DNA of 64,000 nt from Bacteroidales bacterium. GTDB taxonomy: Bacteria; Bacteroidota; Bacteroidia; Bacteroidales; GCA-2748055. A model generated the notes under the pieces. It did not search any database. It was not told the DNA's origin and saw nothing but the letters and a program-made list of their open reading frames with translations. Shown piece by piece: positions 1 through 9,456 of this stretch (positions are counted from its first letter, which is position 1; every line of letters starts with the position of its first letter). Made by a program: the position numbers and the translations under genes. The stretch lies in assembly GCA_021738565.1 (NCBI GenBank), contig JAIPBT010000011.1, positions 45,195 to 109,194 of the forward strand, written 5' to 3'.

Positions 1-162
1 GTTGAGCATGGTTGTCTTTCCTGATCCGCTTGGTCCGACCAGCCCGGCAAATTCGCCGGTATTTAATTCCAGGTTGATGTCTTCAAGCGCAGTAAAATGC
101 CCTCCACCGATTGGAAAGCGTTTTACCAGGTTGTCTGTTTTGATGATCGTATTGTTCTCCAT
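1..162 (-). CDS. ABC transporter ATP-binding protein, N-terminal part (cut by window edge)
   Basis: Only the first 54 codons lie in the window. The reading starts with ATG at 162 and reads [16 protein letters not shown], then ends in a complete Walker A motif, GPSGSGKT (residues 43-50). The pattern of an aromatic-rich strand, [21 protein letters not shown], fits the LolD/MacB-type family of lipoprotein-release or macrolide-export ATPases, which work with an FtsX-like permease. It follows an outer membrane protein and a TetR regulator on the same strand, so the three probably form an export operon. The subfamily is inference, because the signature and Walker B motifs are outside the window. 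Confidence 0.85.
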   Translation of the reverse strand, partial: MENNTIIKTDNLVKRFPIGGGHFTALEDINLELNTGEFAGLVGPSGSGKTTMLN

Positions 163-209
163 TTTGTTTGTTATTCTTGTGCGCCATAAAACGCACATTG
201 TTATATTGA

Positions 210-1367
210 TTAATAATTGAATACAGCCATTAACTGGAGTCCCGCGCCACTGAAAATATTGGTCTCCTGCTGAAAGCCGGGGATCTGATAGCGATCGGGA
301 TTCCAGAAGCCAATTGCATAAAAGCTCCACCTGTCGAAGGTTGCAGACCAGTTGATAAATCTGTAGAATTCATTGTTGAAGGCATCATAGAAGACCATAG
401 CAGAAAGATTCTGGATAATGCTCAGGGGATAATTTACGGATATTCCACTGAAGAGGATGTCCTGGTCAGCCCGGAATGCTTCTTCCCCCTGCATGTAATA
501 CAATGCTTCTCCAACAGCTGTGATCCCGTTACCTAGATTAAATGTATAATCAAGGCCCGCGTTGAGCAGCGTTGCGTTGTCGAGATCCAATAATCCTTCC
601 TGTTTCCTGATCAGGGCTCCCTCGAACCAGATCCCTGCCACGGCATCAATTTTTGTATCAAATGCAAACCTGTTTTCCGGACAAAATTCATCAATATGCA
701 TTGGTACCGGTAACATTGCATCGGGATCAGCTGTCCTGTGATGAAAGGTAAAGGCAAGTTCTCCCACAGGTATTGGAAGCTGCAGCCTGCCACCGTATTC
801 AATGCTGTTTTTCTTTGAAGGGAACATCTCCAGGCCTTTGGTTTCGTTGTTCCCGTACAATCCCCAGATCCAGATGTTGGCATTGTTCAGGAAATAATAC
901 CTACCCAGCAATCCGTATACACCTGCTGTTAATTGCAGTGGATCCTTGGGATCCAACCTGTCGAACCACATCAGCGGTCTGATCATCCTTGCGGATCCAA
1001 AATTTATCTTTTGCAGACCAGCTCTCAATTCAAACCGGTTGCCCGAAAATTTCAGCCAGGCCCTGTAGGGTTTAAGTTGCTGATGTGTTGTAAGAGAATC
1101 ATCATGAACATATGTTGCGGTGCCCCAGGTGTCCAGTGAAATTTCCCCTCCGAGATTAATCCTGCCGACCGGTACATTGAAATTTATTTCCGGTATGTAC
1201 CTGGCACCCCCCTGCAACTGAAAAGGATTGCCGGGATTTGTGATGGTCCAGCCAATCACCTGTCCGTCAAATGCAATTTGCTGTGCAACAACAGGCAAAT
1301 GGTTGAAACATAATAAAAGCAACAATATGATCTGTTTCAGGACTTTCATCCGTTTTATTTTACCCAA
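210..1367 (-). CDS. Predicted outer membrane beta-barrel protein
   Basis: The 385-residue product has an N-terminal signal peptide (hydrophobic core LLLLLCF, likely cleavage after VVAQ) followed by alternating polar/aromatic strands typical of an outer membrane barrel, ending in ...LQLMAVFNY with a terminal aromatic residue. I do not recognise a specific family. The first ATG (1367) overlaps the end of the tetR gene by 8 bp; an ATG six codons later (1349) would leave a 10-bp gap and gives a cleaner signal peptide, so the start is uncertain. It sits between a TetR regulator and an ABC ATPase on the same strand, which suggests a regulated envelope or efflux function. Confidence 0.75.
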   Translation of the reverse strand: MGKIKRMKVLKQIILLLLLCFNHLPVVAQQIAFDGQVIGWTITNPGNPFQLQGGARYIPEINFNVPVGRINLGGEISLDTWGTATYVHDDSLTTHQQLKPYRAWLKFSGNRFELRAGLQKINFGSARMIRPLMWFDRLDPKDPLQLTAGVYGLLGRYYFLNNANIWIWGLYGNNETKGLEMFPSKKNSIEYGGRLQLPIPVGELAFTFHHRTADPDAMLPVPMHIDEFCPENRFAFDTKIDAVAGIWFEGALIRKQEGLLDLDNATLLNAGLDYTFNLGNGITAVGEALYYMQGEEAFRADQDILFSGISVNYPLSIIQNLSAMVFYDAFNNEFYRFINWSATFDRWSFYAIGFWNPDRYQIPGFQQETNIFSGAGLQLMAVFNY

Positions 1368-1947
1368 TCGGGCTTTTGTCCCTGTTTGCTATCCCGTAAA
1401 AGAAAAACCTGGTCAGTTCCATCGCCATTTCATTCGGATTCTCATACATTTTCAGCAGGTTTTCATCTTTGATCATGTCGTAGAGGTGATTGAGGAAGTA
1501 GATGATGAATTCAGGCTTCACATCTTTTCGAATCTCCCCGCGTCTTTGGGCATTGACATAATCCTGGTAAATAATGCCCAGTACTTTTTGGGTCATTTCA
1601 TTCATATACTCCATCATTTCAGGTTCACCGTGGATCATCAGGTCGTCAATGAACTCGCTGCTGATATCCATGGTGCCTTCCATTTTCATTTGCAGTTGTT
1701 TTTCAATTTTTTCAGTAAATGGAACATCACTGTTCATTATGCTTTTATACTTCTCCATGGAATTGGTCAACATTTTTTCCATGATGGCCTTCACCAGTTC
1801 CATTTTGTTAGAGAAATATTTGTAATAGGTCATCTTGCTTACATTCGCTTCAGCACATATCTCTTCGATGGTTACCCGTTTAAATCCATACTTCCAGAAC
1901 AGCGACTTTCCGGTTTCCAGCAACTGTTTCTTTTTGGGATTTGACAT
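1360..1947 (-). CDS. TetR/AcrR family transcriptional regulator
   Basis: The 195-residue protein begins with the usual TetR DNA-binding domain: a first helix (KKKQLLETGKSLFWKYGF), then the helix-turn-helix VTIEEICAEANVSKMTYYKYF at about residues 25-46. The rest is a variable helical ligand-binding domain without a recognisable subfamily. Such regulators normally repress a neighbouring transporter until they bind a small molecule. It is the first gene of a same-strand unit with an outer membrane protein (8-bp overlap) and an ABC ATPase, so control of that unit is likely. The 98 bp upstream are very AT-rich and may carry promoter and operator, but no clear palindrome was found. Confidence 0.88.
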   Translation of the reverse strand: MSNPKKKQLLETGKSLFWKYGFKRVTIEEICAEANVSKMTYYKYFSNKMELVKAIMEKMLTNSMEKYKSIMNSDVPFTEKIEKQLQMKMEGTMDISSEFIDDLMIHGEPEMMEYMNEMTQKVLGIIYQDYVNAQRRGEIRKDVKPEFIIYFLNHLYDMIKDENLLKMYENPNEMAMELTRFFFYGIANRDKSPIG

Positions 1948-2045
1948 ATCATTTAATATTTTACGAAAAAAGTAAAATAAAACATATTTCGTACAATATT
2001 AAATAAATAGTAAATACAAGTCAAGAAAAAACGAAAAAATTTTTA

Positions 2046-3632
2046 TTACTCTCCCGATTTGCCGTAGTTGGGGAGCACCCTGGCACTTGGGTCATCGACA
2101 TTGCAATTCTCCCAGGTTTTGTTGGGCATCCAGAAATCAACCACGCAGTGTGATTGTCCGGGGAAATGGGATTCAAAGATATCCCTGTACATCAAGGATT
2201 CTTTGGAAATAGGAGTAGCGTGACTGTATTTTTCACGGGCAGCTGCAAGGTCAGCATCACTGTACATTTCATCAGCGTATTGTTTCAGGTAGTCTGTTAC
2301 GCTGTGACCGACTGCATCTGAGAATGCGGCTTTTTCCCTGTAGAGGATCTCCCTGGGCAGGTAATCGCCTTCAAATGCTTTTCTCAGTAAGTATTTTCCC
2401 ACACCGGTGAAATTCATTTTAAGTTCGGGTCTTACCGACATGACGTAATCCACGAACTCCAGGTCACCGAACGGAACCCTGGCTTCGAGTCCGCAGGAGG
2501 AGATGCTCCTGTCGGCACGAAGTACGTCGTACATGTATATTTCCCTGATCCTTTTTTCCGCTTCCTGCTGAAATGCCAGCGGTGTTGGCGCGAAATCCGT
2601 GTATTTGTATCCGAAGATCTCATCGCTGATCTCACCTGTCATCAATACTTTGATGTCGGTATTTTCGGATATGTATTTTGAAACGATGAACATGCCCATA
2701 GAGGCCCTGATCGTGGTAATGTCGTAGGTCTCAATATTATATATAAGTGTACTCAGGGTGTCAAAGATATCCTGCTTTTTAAAAAGAACTTCGGTATGAT
2801 CGGTACCCAGGTACCCGGCAACGATCCTCGCGTATTTCGTATCGATGGCGTCTTCGTCGATCCCCACTGCGAATGTTCTTATGGGTTTGTTCATTGCCTT
2901 CGCAGCGATTGCACATACCAGACTGGAATCTAATCCGCCGCTGCATAGAAAACCGACCGGCACATCCGACTGGAGTCTTTTGAGAACACCTTCGGTGAGT
3001 GTACGGTTGATATTTTGTGTTACCTCTTCAAGCTCATGTTCCACAAAATCACCGACCTGTGAAATGTCCTTGTAACATATGAACCTGTCGCCATCATAAA
3101 TGTGCCCGGGAGGAAAGGGTTTTACCTCTTTGCAGAGACTGTTCAAAGCCTTCATTTCACTGGCGAACAAAATGGCTCCGTCATCTGCATATCCATAGAA
3201 CATGGGTCGTATCCCGATGGGATCCCGCGCAGCTACAAATATATCTTTTTCCAGGTCGTAGATCACGCAAACAAATTCAGCGTCAAGCCGCTTTGCAGTC
3301 TCAAAGATCCCCAGTTCCCTGTACATGGGAATGATAACTTCGCAATCGGATGATGAAAGAAATTCATATGTGGATCTATAATCATTCTTCAGTTCAGGAT
3401 AATTATAAACCTCTCCGTTACATACAAGGTGAATATTATTATTACGCATCGGCTGGTTCCCGTCGTCCGAAACATCCATGATCTTCAACCTGTGAAATCC
3501 CATCCAGCCGCTTTCATCAAAATCAGCATACTGGCTGTTGTCAGGTCCGCGGTACTTGATCTTTTGAAACTCGCTGACTGCTTTCAGCCTTGTCATTTTG
3601 TCGCTCCCGGTGTATACTGCAAATCCACACAT
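2046..3632 (-). CDS. asnB: Asparagine synthetase B, glutamine-hydrolysing
   Basis: The 528-residue enzyme makes asparagine from aspartate, ATP and glutamine in the cytoplasm. The N-terminal nucleophile hydrolase domain starts MCGF, with Cys2 as the glutaminase nucleophile, and includes RGPDN and the glutaminase-site CNGEVYN. The synthetase half carries the pyrophosphate loop SGGLDSS at about residue 230, followed by the FAVGI and GTDHTE segments and LMTGEISDEIFGY. Length fits the E. coli AsnB type (about 550). It is a single gene divergent from the oxidoreductase at 3819, with a strongly AT-rich 186-bp spacer between them. Confidence 0.95.
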   Translation of the reverse strand: MCGFAVYTGSDKMTRLKAVSEFQKIKYRGPDNSQYADFDESGWMGFHRLKIMDVSDDGNQPMRNNNIHLVCNGEVYNYPELKNDYRSTYEFLSSSDCEVIIPMYRELGIFETAKRLDAEFVCVIYDLEKDIFVAARDPIGIRPMFYGYADDGAILFASEMKALNSLCKEVKPFPPGHIYDGDRFICYKDISQVGDFVEHELEEVTQNINRTLTEGVLKRLQSDVPVGFLCSGGLDSSLVCAIAAKAMNKPIRTFAVGIDEDAIDTKYARIVAGYLGTDHTEVLFKKQDIFDTLSTLIYNIETYDITTIRASMGMFIVSKYISENTDIKVLMTGEISDEIFGYKYTDFAPTPLAFQQEAEKRIREIYMYDVLRADRSISSCGLEARVPFGDLEFVDYVMSVRPELKMNFTGVGKYLLRKAFEGDYLPREILYREKAAFSDAVGHSVTDYLKQYADEMYSDADLAAAREKYSHATPISKESLMYRDIFESHFPGQSHCVVDFWMPNKTWENCNVDDPSARVLPNYGKSGE

Positions 3633-3755
3633 AACAAATTAAATTTTATTAATATAATATTAAAATAGGGTGTAAATATATAAAATTATAAGTAAAACAA
3701 GCAAAATAATAAAATAATAACATTAAAAAAGCTATTTTACATTAAAATATGTAAC

Positions 3756-3787
3756 TTGATATAGTATCAGATTGTTTGTTATATTTA
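3756..3787 (+). promoter_or_regulatory. Possible promoter of the oxidoreductase gene
   Basis: A TTG at 3756-3758 is followed after 21 nt by TATATTTA (3780-3787), one base from the Bacteroidota -7 consensus TAnnTTTG. It lies about 30 bp before the ATG at 3819 in the AT-rich divergent spacer (3633-3818). Such matches occur by chance in AT-rich DNA, so this is weak. Confidence 0.3.
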
Positions 3788-3818
3788 CGGGTAAAGGAAC
3801 CAACCAACAACACAGACT

Positions 3819-5090
3819 ATGGGTATTTCAAATGATCGCAGGGATTTTATAAAAAAAGCGGTAATAGGAACGGGAGTTATAACCATTGTTCCCAGGCATG
3901 TACTTGGAGGTCCGGGTTACACGGCTCCCAGTGACAGGATCAATTTCGGTTACATCGGAACCGGCAAGCAAAGCAGTACTTTACTGAACAGTTTTATTGG
4001 ACTTCCGGAGGTTTATGTTCGGGCGGCTTCAGATGTGGATTCAAAAAAGCTCAACCGGTTTAATGAATGGGTAAATGCGTATTATGCAGAGCATTCTCCG
4101 GGGAAAAAATTCAAGGGCATTGAATTGTATGGTGATTATCGTGAGATGCTTGAAAGAAAGAATATTGATGCTGTGGTCGTTGCCGCACCGGATCACTGGC
4201 ATGCCCGGCAATCGATTGATGCAATGAGATCGGGCAAGGATGTATATTGTGAGAAGCCGATGGCGCACACCATAAAGGAGGGCAGGATGATGGTTGCAAC
4301 AGCGCGAAAATTTGAGCGTGTATTTCAAACCGGAAGCATGCAGCGGTCGTGGGATGATTTCAGGAAGGCGTGTGAACTTGTGTACAATGGATACCTGGGT
4401 GAGATCTCAAAGGTCATTGTCAATGTTGGAGGTCCTGCTATGAGTTGCGATCTTCCGGAGCAGTCCGAACCTGAATACCTGGATTGGGATGCCTGGATAG
4501 GTCCAGCTGTATGGAGGCCCTACAATGAAGTATTGTCGCCGCCCATTGAACAGGATCATTGGCCGCGGTGGCGGGATTACATGGAGTATGGGGGCGGTAT
4601 TTTGGCAGACTGGGGAGCACATATGTTTGACATTGCACAGTGGGCATTGGGAATGGATGGCAGCGGACCTGTGAAAATTGTTCCGCCGGATGACAGGGAT
4701 GCAATAAGGGGGTTGAAGTTTTATTATGACAACGGTATAGAGATGGTCCATGAAGATTTCGGCCGCGGATGGGCCGTGCGTTTTATTGGTTCAGAGGGAA
4801 GTCTTGATGTAAGCCGTTCGTTCCTTGATTCCAGTCCGGAGAATATCGTGACCCATACCATAGGAGGTTCGGATAAGAGATTGTATTACAGCGACAATCA
4901 TTACGCTGATTTTACAAATTCCATAAAAGAGCGTACAAAACCTGTTTGTGATGTGGAAACAGGACACAGATCGGCCACGGTGTGCAGTCTGGGTAATATT
5001 GGGTACCAGCTTGGCAGGGAACTGGAATGGGATCCAGTATTGGAGCAGTTCAAAAATGACGGGGTGGCCAACCGCCTGCGATCGAAATAG
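3819..5090 (+). CDS. Gfo/Idh/MocA family oxidoreductase with Tat signal
   Basis: The 423-residue protein has a twin-arginine signal (NDRRDFIKKAVIGTGVI) and then a Rossmann fold: FGYIGTGKQS near residue 45 for NAD(P) binding, DAVVVAAPDHWHA, and the family's EKPMAHTIKEGRMM motif near residue 145 with the conserved Lys. The C-terminal half is the usual alpha/beta substrate domain. Family members oxidise or epimerise sugars and related polyols; Tat-exported ones are frequent in Bacteroidota and Planctomycetes. Folding with the cofactor before export explains the Tat signal. The substrate cannot be told from sequence. It is convergent with prfB (12-bp gap). Confidence 0.9.
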   Translation: MGISNDRRDFIKKAVIGTGVITIVPRHVLGGPGYTAPSDRINFGYIGTGKQSSTLLNSFIGLPEVYVRAASDVDSKKLNRFNEWVNAYYAEHSPGKKFKGIELYGDYREMLERKNIDAVVVAAPDHWHARQSIDAMRSGKDVYCEKPMAHTIKEGRMMVATARKFERVFQTGSMQRSWDDFRKACELVYNGYLGEISKVIVNVGGPAMSCDLPEQSEPEYLDWDAWIGPAVWRPYNEVLSPPIEQDHWPRWRDYMEYGGGILADWGAHMFDIAQWALGMDGSGPVKIVPPDDRDAIRGLKFYYDNGIEMVHEDFGRGWAVRFIGSEGSLDVSRSFLDSSPENIVTHTIGGSDKRLYYSDNHYADFTNSIKERTKPVCDVETGHRSATVCSLGNIGYQLGRELEWDPVLEQFKNDGVANRLRSK

Positions 5091-5102
5091 ATAAGAAACA
5101 CC

Positions 5103-6192
5103 TTACTGACCGCCAAACTCCATCAGGTAGGCTTTTATAAAGTCATTGATCTCTCCGTCCAACACGGCCTGTACATTTCCTGTTTCATGATTTGTGCGAA
5201 GGTCCTTGACCAGTTTGTAGGGGTGCAGCACGTAGTTCCGGATCTGTGATCCCCATTCGATCTTCTTTTTGTTGCCCTCTATTTCACTTTGTTTTTCCCT
5301 TCTTTTCTGAAGTTCAATTTCATAAAGATGCGATTTCAGTATCCTGAGTGCATTTTCACGGTTTTTCAACTGTGATCTTGTCTCTGTATTGTCCACTGTG
5401 ATCCCGGTAGGAAGGTGTTTTACCCTTACCCCGGTTTCAACCTTGTTGACATTTTGTCCGCCAGCTCCCCCTGATCTGAAAGTGTCCCACTCAATTTCTG
5501 CCGGATTGATCACGATCTCAATGCTGTCGTCGACAACAGGAGCTACGAACACGGATGCAAAAGAGGTATGGCGCCTGTTTGCAGCGTCATAGGGAGAAAG
5601 TCTTACCAGCCTGTGAACCCCGGATTCACACTTGAGGTATCCATAGGCATATTCGCCGCTGAATTCGAGTGTTACTGATTTGATCCCGGCTTCATCCCCG
5701 GGCAGGTAATGCAATTCCTTTACTTTGAAATTGTTTTTTTCACCGTACCTGATGTACATACGCATCAGCATTTCAGCCCAGTCTGTACTTTCCGTACCCC
5801 CGGCGCCGGGATTGATCTTCATTATGGCTCCCAATGCATCTTCTTCATTTTGAAGCATATTCCTGGATTCCAGCGCTTCGGTTAATTCCAGTGCAACAGC
5901 ATACTGCCTGTCTACCTCTTTCTCGTCTGCCTCACCTTCCTGCATAAAATCAAAAAGAACTTTCAGGTCATCAACCGCGGTTTCAACTGCGCCAAAGGCT
6001 TCGGTCCAGGATTTCAGGCGGGAAATGTTCTTTAATTGTCCTTCAGCTTCTTTGGGATCGTCCCAGAAATCAGGAGCCTGTGTAAGTTTCTCTTCCTCTT
6101 CGATCTTCAGGATTTTACCATCCACGTCAAAGATGCCTCCTTAACGCAGCCAGGCGTTCAACAAGGTCCTTTAACTCTTCATCTGTTATCAT
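5103..6192 (-). CDS. prfB: Peptide chain release factor 2, expressed through a programmed +1 frameshift
   Basis: RF2 ends translation at UGA and UAA. The main frame (from codon GTG 6125) lacks a proper start. The true start is the ATG at 6192: 21 codons ([21 protein letters not shown]) run to an in-frame TGA at 6127-6129, and a +1 slip on CTT-T restores the long frame, giving about 362 residues against 365 in E. coli. The peptidyl-hydrolysis motif GGQ is in [11 protein letters not shown]. The codon-recognition tripeptide reads SPY ([14 protein letters not shown]) rather than SPF; I recall this variant from other Bacteroidota. A Bacteroidota promoter lies directly upstream. The gene converges with the oxidoreductase at 5090. 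Confidence 0.96.
6126..6141 (-). promoter_or_regulatory. prfB programmed frameshift site
   Basis: On the minus strand the order is AGGAGG (6141-6136), CAT, CTT (6132-6130), TGA (6129-6127), C. This is the classical RF2 arrangement: an internal Shine-Dalgarno-like element three bases before the CTT slip codon, a UGA stop and a following C that weakens termination. When RF2 is scarce the ribosome pauses at UGA and slips +1, so RF2 regulates its own synthesis. Confidence 0.96.
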
Positions 6193-6207
6193 AGTTTTAT
6201 TTTTGAT

Positions 6208-6238
6208 CAAAGATAGTTTTTACATTTGAAGCCTCAAA
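6208..6238 (-). promoter_or_regulatory. Bacteroidota-type promoter of prfB
   Basis: Read on the minus strand, TTTG (6238-6235), a 19-nt spacer and TATCTTTG (6215-6208) match the TTTG/TAnnTTTG consensus exactly. The predicted transcript would start near 6200, only a few bases before the ATG at 6192. Confidence 0.7.
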
Positions 6239-6285
6239 AAAGCTGAAATTGCATTAACTTGTGATGTTCGTTAAAGATCAATGTT

Positions 6286-7014
6286 ATGAAAAAGGTTCGC
6301 AATTCATTTTTTATTCATTTTTTCATCTTTATTCTTGCAGCTTGCGGGAAGCATGGCAGTGAAACAATAAAGGTAATGGTAGTAGCAGGCGGACACAGTT
6401 TTGATACCACTGAATTTGTTGAAATGTTCCAATCATTACAGGGGGTCGATTTTGATACCATTATGCAGCCCCGGGCCAATCAAATGATCTCCCGGGGAGA
6501 AGTGGACCAGTATGACGTGATCGTCTTTTACGATATGTGGCCTGGAATTGATACCGATACACGGGAAGGGTACGTGAATATGCTGGAAGATGGAAAGGGG
6601 ATCGTATTTCTTCATCATTCCCTGGTCAGCTATCAGCACTGGGATGGCTTCAAAGAGATCATCGGGGGCAAATACCACACTGAGGCCAGTGATGTGGATC
6701 CTTCAGGGTATTCCGGTTACAGGCATGATATAACCATTCCGGTCGGTATCTCAGATCCTGCTCATCCCGTTACAAAGGAGATGGATGACTTTGTTATACT
6801 GGATGAAGGATATGACAACATAGAAGTGAATGAAAATGTTACTTTGCTTTTACAAGCCGATCATCCTGATTGCGATCAAAAGGTGGGCTGGACCCATCAA
6901 ATCGGAAATTCCAGGATCGTTTACCTGATGCAGGGGCATGACAGGCACGCGTATGAAAATGAAAATTTCAGAATATTGCTCTCGAATGCCATCCGTTATG
7001 TGAATGATGAATGA
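6286..7014 (+). CDS. ThuA-like domain lipoprotein
   Basis: The 242-residue protein begins with a lipoprotein signal (IHFFIFILAACG, lipid attachment at the Cys), then a single ThuA-like domain: IKVMVVAGGHSFDTTEF, YDVIVFYDMW, GIVFLHHSL, and a terminal GWTHQIGNSRIVYLMQGHDRHAYEN. ThuA-type proteins have a class I glutamine amidotransferase-like fold and are linked to sugar utilisation, with 3-keto-glucoside metabolism proposed for some; no catalytic role is certain. It is divergent from prfB and convergent with recX. Its distance from the Gfo/Idh/MocA oxidoreductase is one gene, a pairing often seen in Bacteroidota sugar metabolism. The substrate is unknown. Confidence 0.85.
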   Translation: MKKVRNSFFIHFFIFILAACGKHGSETIKVMVVAGGHSFDTTEFVEMFQSLQGVDFDTIMQPRANQMISRGEVDQYDVIVFYDMWPGIDTDTREGYVNMLEDGKGIVFLHHSLVSYQHWDGFKEIIGGKYHTEASDVDPSGYSGYRHDITIPVGISDPAHPVTKEMDDFVILDEGYDNIEVNENVTLLLQADHPDCDQKVGWTHQIGNSRIVYLMQGHDRHAYENENFRILLSNAIRYVNDE

Positions 7015-7049
7015 GAAGCTTTTGGGGAATTGTTTTTTCTTACAGGAAA

Positions 7050-7514
7050 TTATTCTGTCTCCTTCAACCGGTCAAGGGAATTATAGATGTCTTCAGATGA
7101 GAACCCCTTCTGTGCGGCATAACGAATGATCTTTGCCCTGTTCCTTGCATTTCCGGGCTCTCCAACGCTTTTTATCTTTGATGATATCAGGTCGTCCAGA
7201 AGCGCTTCATAGTCATCCTGACCAATGGTATCCAGGGCATCCTTTATAATGGCATCCGGTATCCTTTTGTTCCTGAGTGAATAAGCAATTTTTATCTTTC
7301 CCCACTTATTGAATCTGAGTTTGTCTTTCACAAAAAAGCCGGCATACCTTTTTTCGTCCAGAAACCTGTTTTTCTCGAGGTATTCCAGTGCTTTTTCCGC
7401 CTGTTCCTCCGGCAATCCCCAATCTATTAGCCTTGGATGGATGTCGGAGCGGCACTTTTCGGACATACTGCATAATCTGGCAGCTTTTTCCAGGATCTCC
7501 TTGTAGTCTGACAT
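7050..7514 (-). CDS. recX: Regulatory protein RecX
   Basis: The 154-residue all-helical protein has the three-helix repeats of the RecX family, for example LLCS-like ARLCSMSEKCRSDIHPRL, a central FLDEKRYAGFFVKDKLRFNKWGKIKI segment and a third repeat ending AQKGFSSEDIYNSL. RecX binds RecA filaments and limits recombination and SOS activity. Length fits the family (about 150). It follows prmC on the same strand with only one base between prmC's stop and its start codon, so the two are very likely co-transcribed. recA is not in the window. Confidence 0.92.
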   Translation of the reverse strand: MSDYKEILEKAARLCSMSEKCRSDIHPRLIDWGLPEEQAEKALEYLEKNRFLDEKRYAGFFVKDKLRFNKWGKIKIAYSLRNKRIPDAIIKDALDTIGQDDYEALLDDLISSKIKSVGEPGNARNRAKIIRYAAQKGFSSEDIYNSLDRLKETE

Positions 7515-7515
7515 G

Positions 7516-8361
7516 TTATTTTTTTGCTTTGATAAAACGATTTTTACCGTGAATATCTTTCAATAAATGTGTATTTCCAAATCCCTTGCTTTCGAACAAT
7601 ATTTTTGCATCCCTGCCATATTTTTCATTGACCTCTACCCAGATCACACCATCTTCCTTTAATGTTTTTTCGGCCAGCATTGCAATGGCCCTGTAATACA
7701 TTAAAGGATTACCATCAGGAACAAAAAGTGCCCCGTGGGGTTCATGATCAACTACATTTAACGGCATTGTATATTTTTCACTTTCGGTAACATAGGGAGG
7801 ATTACTGATGATGATGTCAAAGGGCAAAGGGTAATTGAACCGATTGGTATCAAACAGGTCATGATGCAGCATTTCTATCTTTACATTGTTGTCCACCGCG
7901 TTTTCTTCTGCGAGGATGAGGGCCTCCTGGTTAACATCCATTGCAACGACCCGGGCGCCTGCCAGGTATTTTGCCAGGGAGACCGCAATGCATCCACTGC
8001 CTGTGCCCGCATCAAGCAATACTGGGTTAGGTATGTTATGATCATTTAAAACCCTGTGAACCAGCTCTTCTGTTTCCGGCCTGGGTATCAGAACATGTTC
8101 ATTGACCCGAAACGGGAGGTCATAGAAGTAAGTTTTTCCGAGAATGTATTGAATGGGTTTGTTTTTACTCAATTCATAAACAATTTTCTTAATTTCGGAC
8201 AGAATTTGATCGTCAACGATCGCCGAGGGATTTGTTAAGATAAGTTTCTCTGGAAAACCAACATGTTCTAGTATCATCCTGGTAACGGAGTAAGCTTCTT
8301 TGCCACTGAAGTTTGACTGAAGTTCATCCAGGATTGAACGTTTCAATTCATCGACGGTCAT
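7516..8361 (-). CDS. prmC: Release factor glutamine N5-methyltransferase
   Basis: The 281-residue enzyme methylates the Gln of the GGQ motif in release factors, using S-adenosylmethionine. The N-terminal helical domain holds residues 1-85, including PIQYILGKTYFYDLPF; the Rossmann methyltransferase domain follows with LIPRPETEELV, LDAGTGSGCIAVSLAK (SAM-binding loop) and the catalytic NPPYV near residue 185. Its substrate RF2 is encoded nearby (prfB). It leads a two-gene unit with recX and is divergent from ribD; TATATTTG on the minus strand at 8387-8380 resembles a -7 element. Confidence 0.94.
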   Translation of the reverse strand: MTVDELKRSILDELQSNFSGKEAYSVTRMILEHVGFPEKLILTNPSAIVDDQILSEIKKIVYELSKNKPIQYILGKTYFYDLPFRVNEHVLIPRPETEELVHRVLNDHNIPNPVLLDAGTGSGCIAVSLAKYLAGARVVAMDVNQEALILAEENAVDNNVKIEMLHHDLFDTNRFNYPLPFDIIISNPPYVTESEKYTMPLNVVDHEPHGALFVPDGNPLMYYRAIAMLAEKTLKEDGVIWVEVNEKYGRDAKILFESKGFGNTHLLKDIHGKNRFIKAKK

Positions 8362-8400
8362 GGTTTAACAGACTTTGTTCAAATATAAGAAAATACATTT

Positions 8401-9456
8401 TTGACAGTGAGCAGTGACGAAATATATATGCGGAGGTGTTTTGAACTTGCTTCACACGGACTTGGTCTTACACGTACAAACCCCCTGGTGGGGAGTGTTA
8501 TTGTGCACAACGGCAGGATCATAGGAGAGGGTTATCACCATGAATACGGGGGGCCACATGCAGAGGTCAATGCGATCAGGAATGTGAAGGACAAGTCGTT
8601 GTTGCCGGAGTCGACCATTTACATCAACCTGGAGCCCTGTTCCCATTTCGGAAAGACGCCCCCTTGCAGTACATTGATCAGGAATCACCGGATCCCCAGG
8701 GTAGTGATTTCCAATTCGGATCCTTTTCCCAGTGTGAGCGGAAAAGGAATACAGGCTCTCAAAAACAGTGGTGCAGATGTTGTGGTTGGTGTACTCGGGG
8801 AAGAGGGGGCATTTTTAAACAGGCGCTTTTTATTGTTTCACCAGCAAAAAAGGCCTTACATCATTCTCAAATGGGCTGAGACAGCAGATGGATTCATTGA
8901 TATTGAAAGAAATCCCGGGGACCCGATAGGAACCAACTGGATAACCGATGAGGTGGCACGGACCCTTGTGCACAAGTGGCGCTCCGAAGAGGCCGGTCTG
9001 ATGGTCGGCACCAATACGATCCTGGCTGATAATCCGAAACTGAATGTCAGAAGGTGGACAGGGAGCAGCCCTCTGAGGATCACTTTCGACAGGAACGGAA
9101 AGATTCCGGAAACAGCGTATATATTTGACAACAGTCAGGATACGCTTGTATTTACCAGTGTTCAGGAGAAATATTCAGGCAAGACAAGCAGCATCCTTAT
9201 CGATCACGAATTCTCACTGGAGGAAATACTGGACGAATTATACGGTCTGAAGATCATCTCGGTCCTTGTGGAAGGGGGGCAGCAACTGCACAATTCGTTT
9301 ATCGGTTCCGGGTACTGGGATGAAGCCAGGGTCTTTAAAGGCAGCATGTTGTTTTCCAATGGTGTGAAAGCTCCTGTAATTGATCAACAACCGGCCGAAG
9401 AGATACAATTTGAGGGAAGCTCGCTGTCTATATATTTTAATCACTCAAATAACTAG
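8401..9456 (+). CDS. ribD: Bifunctional riboflavin biosynthesis deaminase/reductase RibD
   Basis: The 351-residue protein catalyses two successive riboflavin steps. The deaminase domain (about 1-145) carries the zinc site PHAEVNAI and PCSHFGKTPPC; the reductase domain (about 150-351) has YIILKWAETADGFI, the NADPH-binding VGTNTILADNPKLNVR and VLVEGGQQLHNSFI. The start is uncertain: TTG 8401, GTG 8407 and ATG 8428 are in frame. Alignment with E. coli RibD, where a short DEYYM segment precedes the first helix, favours 8401 or 8407. It is divergent from prmC, with a 39-bp spacer. No other rib gene is present. Confidence 0.94.
   Translation: MTVSSDEIYMRRCFELASHGLGLTRTNPLVGSVIVHNGRIIGEGYHHEYGGPHAEVNAIRNVKDKSLLPESTIYINLEPCSHFGKTPPCSTLIRNHRIPRVVISNSDPFPSVSGKGIQALKNSGADVVVGVLGEEGAFLNRRFLLFHQQKRPYIILKWAETADGFIDIERNPGDPIGTNWITDEVARTLVHKWRSEEAGLMVGTNTILADNPKLNVRRWTGSSPLRITFDRNGKIPETAYIFDNSQDTLVFTSVQEKYSGKTSSILIDHEFSLEEILDELYGLKIISVLVEGGQQLHNSFIGSGYWDEARVFKGSMLFSNGVKAPVIDQQPAEEIQFEGSSLSIYFNHSNN

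Noticed and set aside
1228..1944. Plus-strand ORF of 238 codons
   Set aside because: It is antisense to the well-supported TetR gene and the start of the outer membrane protein.
5103..6125. prfB starting with GTG at 6125
   Set aside because: The frameshift site and 21-codon leader from ATG 6192 explain the missing N-terminus.
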